Program-made: the position numbers and the translations under genes
Assembly: GCA_937864265.1 (NCBI GenBank)
Contig: CALMIR010000196.1
Location: 1-51,732 of the forward strand
DNA length: 51,732 bases
DNA from: an uncultured Saprospirales bacterium
GTDB lineage: Bacteria; Bacteroidota; Bacteroidia; Chitinophagales; Saprospiraceae
Direction: 5' to 3'
Shown here: piece by piece, positions 51,552 to 51,732 of the stretch
How positions within the stretch are numbered: the stretch's first letter is position 1
Layout of the letters: the number at the start of each line of letters is the position of its first letter
Notes under the pieces: model-generated
Told to the model about the DNA's origin: nothing
The model's database searches: none
Seen by the model: the letters and a program-made list of their open reading frames with translations, nothing else

Positions 51552-51732
51552 ACAATATTGCCGTACCCCAGCCAAGCTTCGTAATTGCCCGGATGGATCA
51601 CTTCAAATCCAGCTTCAGGGTAATTCTTTTTCCATCCACCCGGCGCTTGAATTGCTTTTCTCGCATTCCATTTAAACTCGTAGCCATACAAGTTTCCACC
51701 TCGGTCTTCCACCCAATCAAGCTCCTGCTGGT
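51548..51732 (-). CDS. C-terminus of a DUF4143-type ATPase (5' part outside window)
   Basis: The last 61 codons read QQELDWVEDRGGNLYGYEF then KWNARKAI, and FEVIHPGNYEAWLG before the stop. The ELDWVEDRGG-x-L-x-x-YEFKW segment is the nuclease-like end of AAA-family ATPases with DUF4143. The start and the AAA domain lie beyond the window edge. The stop overlaps that of the convergent PLP-enzyme gene by four bases. Confidence 0.7.
   Translation of the reverse strand, partial: QQELDWVEDRGGNLYGYEFKWNARKAIQAPGGWKKNYPEAGFEVIHPGNYEAWLGYGNIV

Noticed and set aside
1-51732. CRISPR array
   Set aside because: No regularly spaced repeats with unique spacers were seen; the repeats found are tandem FN3 codons, dispersed palindromes or a single duplication.

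Overview
The window reads as chromosomal DNA of a Bacteroidota bacterium, most likely in or near the Saprospiria (Lewinella/Haliscomenobacter-like); the phylum is well supported, the finer placement is inference. The evidence is three secreted proteins with type IX secretion (T9SS) C-terminal sorting domains, TAnnTTTG-type promoter boxes, the Bacteroidota form of YbeY, a DUF4175 / anti-sigma-like ATPase / ybeY cluster, a GH3-family protein and several outer-membrane or lipoprotein genes. Genes are dense, on both strands, and mostly housekeeping or envelope-related.

Layout. 1-5.2 kb: the end of a fibronectin-type-III T9SS cargo gene, a degenerate NUDIX-type regulator and three exported proteins of unknown function. 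5.2-8.3 kb: a TetR regulator with a PaaE-like oxidoreductase, rpsT and an outer-membrane barrel. 8.3-15.3 kb: a structured, GC-rich leader followed by a two-gene module, a SIR2-like protein with a C-terminal effector-associated-type domain and a 1,850-residue STAND NTPase with a membrane helix, WD40 and TPR arrays. This is the best candidate for a little-described conflict or signalling system. 15.3-24.2 kb: uppS, ybeY, an RsbW-like ATPase, DUF4175, an M1 aminopeptidase and an alpha/beta hydrolase. 24.4-28.6 kb: an OmpA lipoprotein, a PfkB kinase, tRNA-Asn with a GIY-YIG nuclease gene and a rearranged tRNA-like mosaic, and an NhaC antiporter. 28.7-39.9 kb: a DacB-like peptidase, a phosphopantetheinyl transferase, a broken PhyH dioxygenase, SRPBCC and WYL genes, a propeller-adenylate cyclase receptor, a SRPBCC-GyrI protein, GlpF and GH3. 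40.2-44.8 kb: two T9SS cargo genes, the first carrying a G10 tract that throws the signal peptide out of frame. 44.8-51.7 kb: a gene-poor stretch, a Uma2 gene with an internal stop, a GCS-like/CBS protein, a lipoprotein, a serine hydrolase, a dialkylglycine-decarboxylase-like enzyme and the end of a DUF4143-type ATPase gene.

Two non-coding themes stand out. A large palindromic intergenic element occurs four times (about 5.0, 7.0, 17.2 and 45.2 kb) with a conserved loop and edges. Around tRNA-Asn, a 161-bp perfect duplication and two short inverted-repeat inserts with similar termini split tRNA-like pieces. Three genes (PhyH, Uma2, the metalloprotease) are each interrupted by a single lesion; real decay, phase variation and assembly error cannot be told apart from this sequence alone. 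All functional calls rest on reading motifs by eye; no database search was run.
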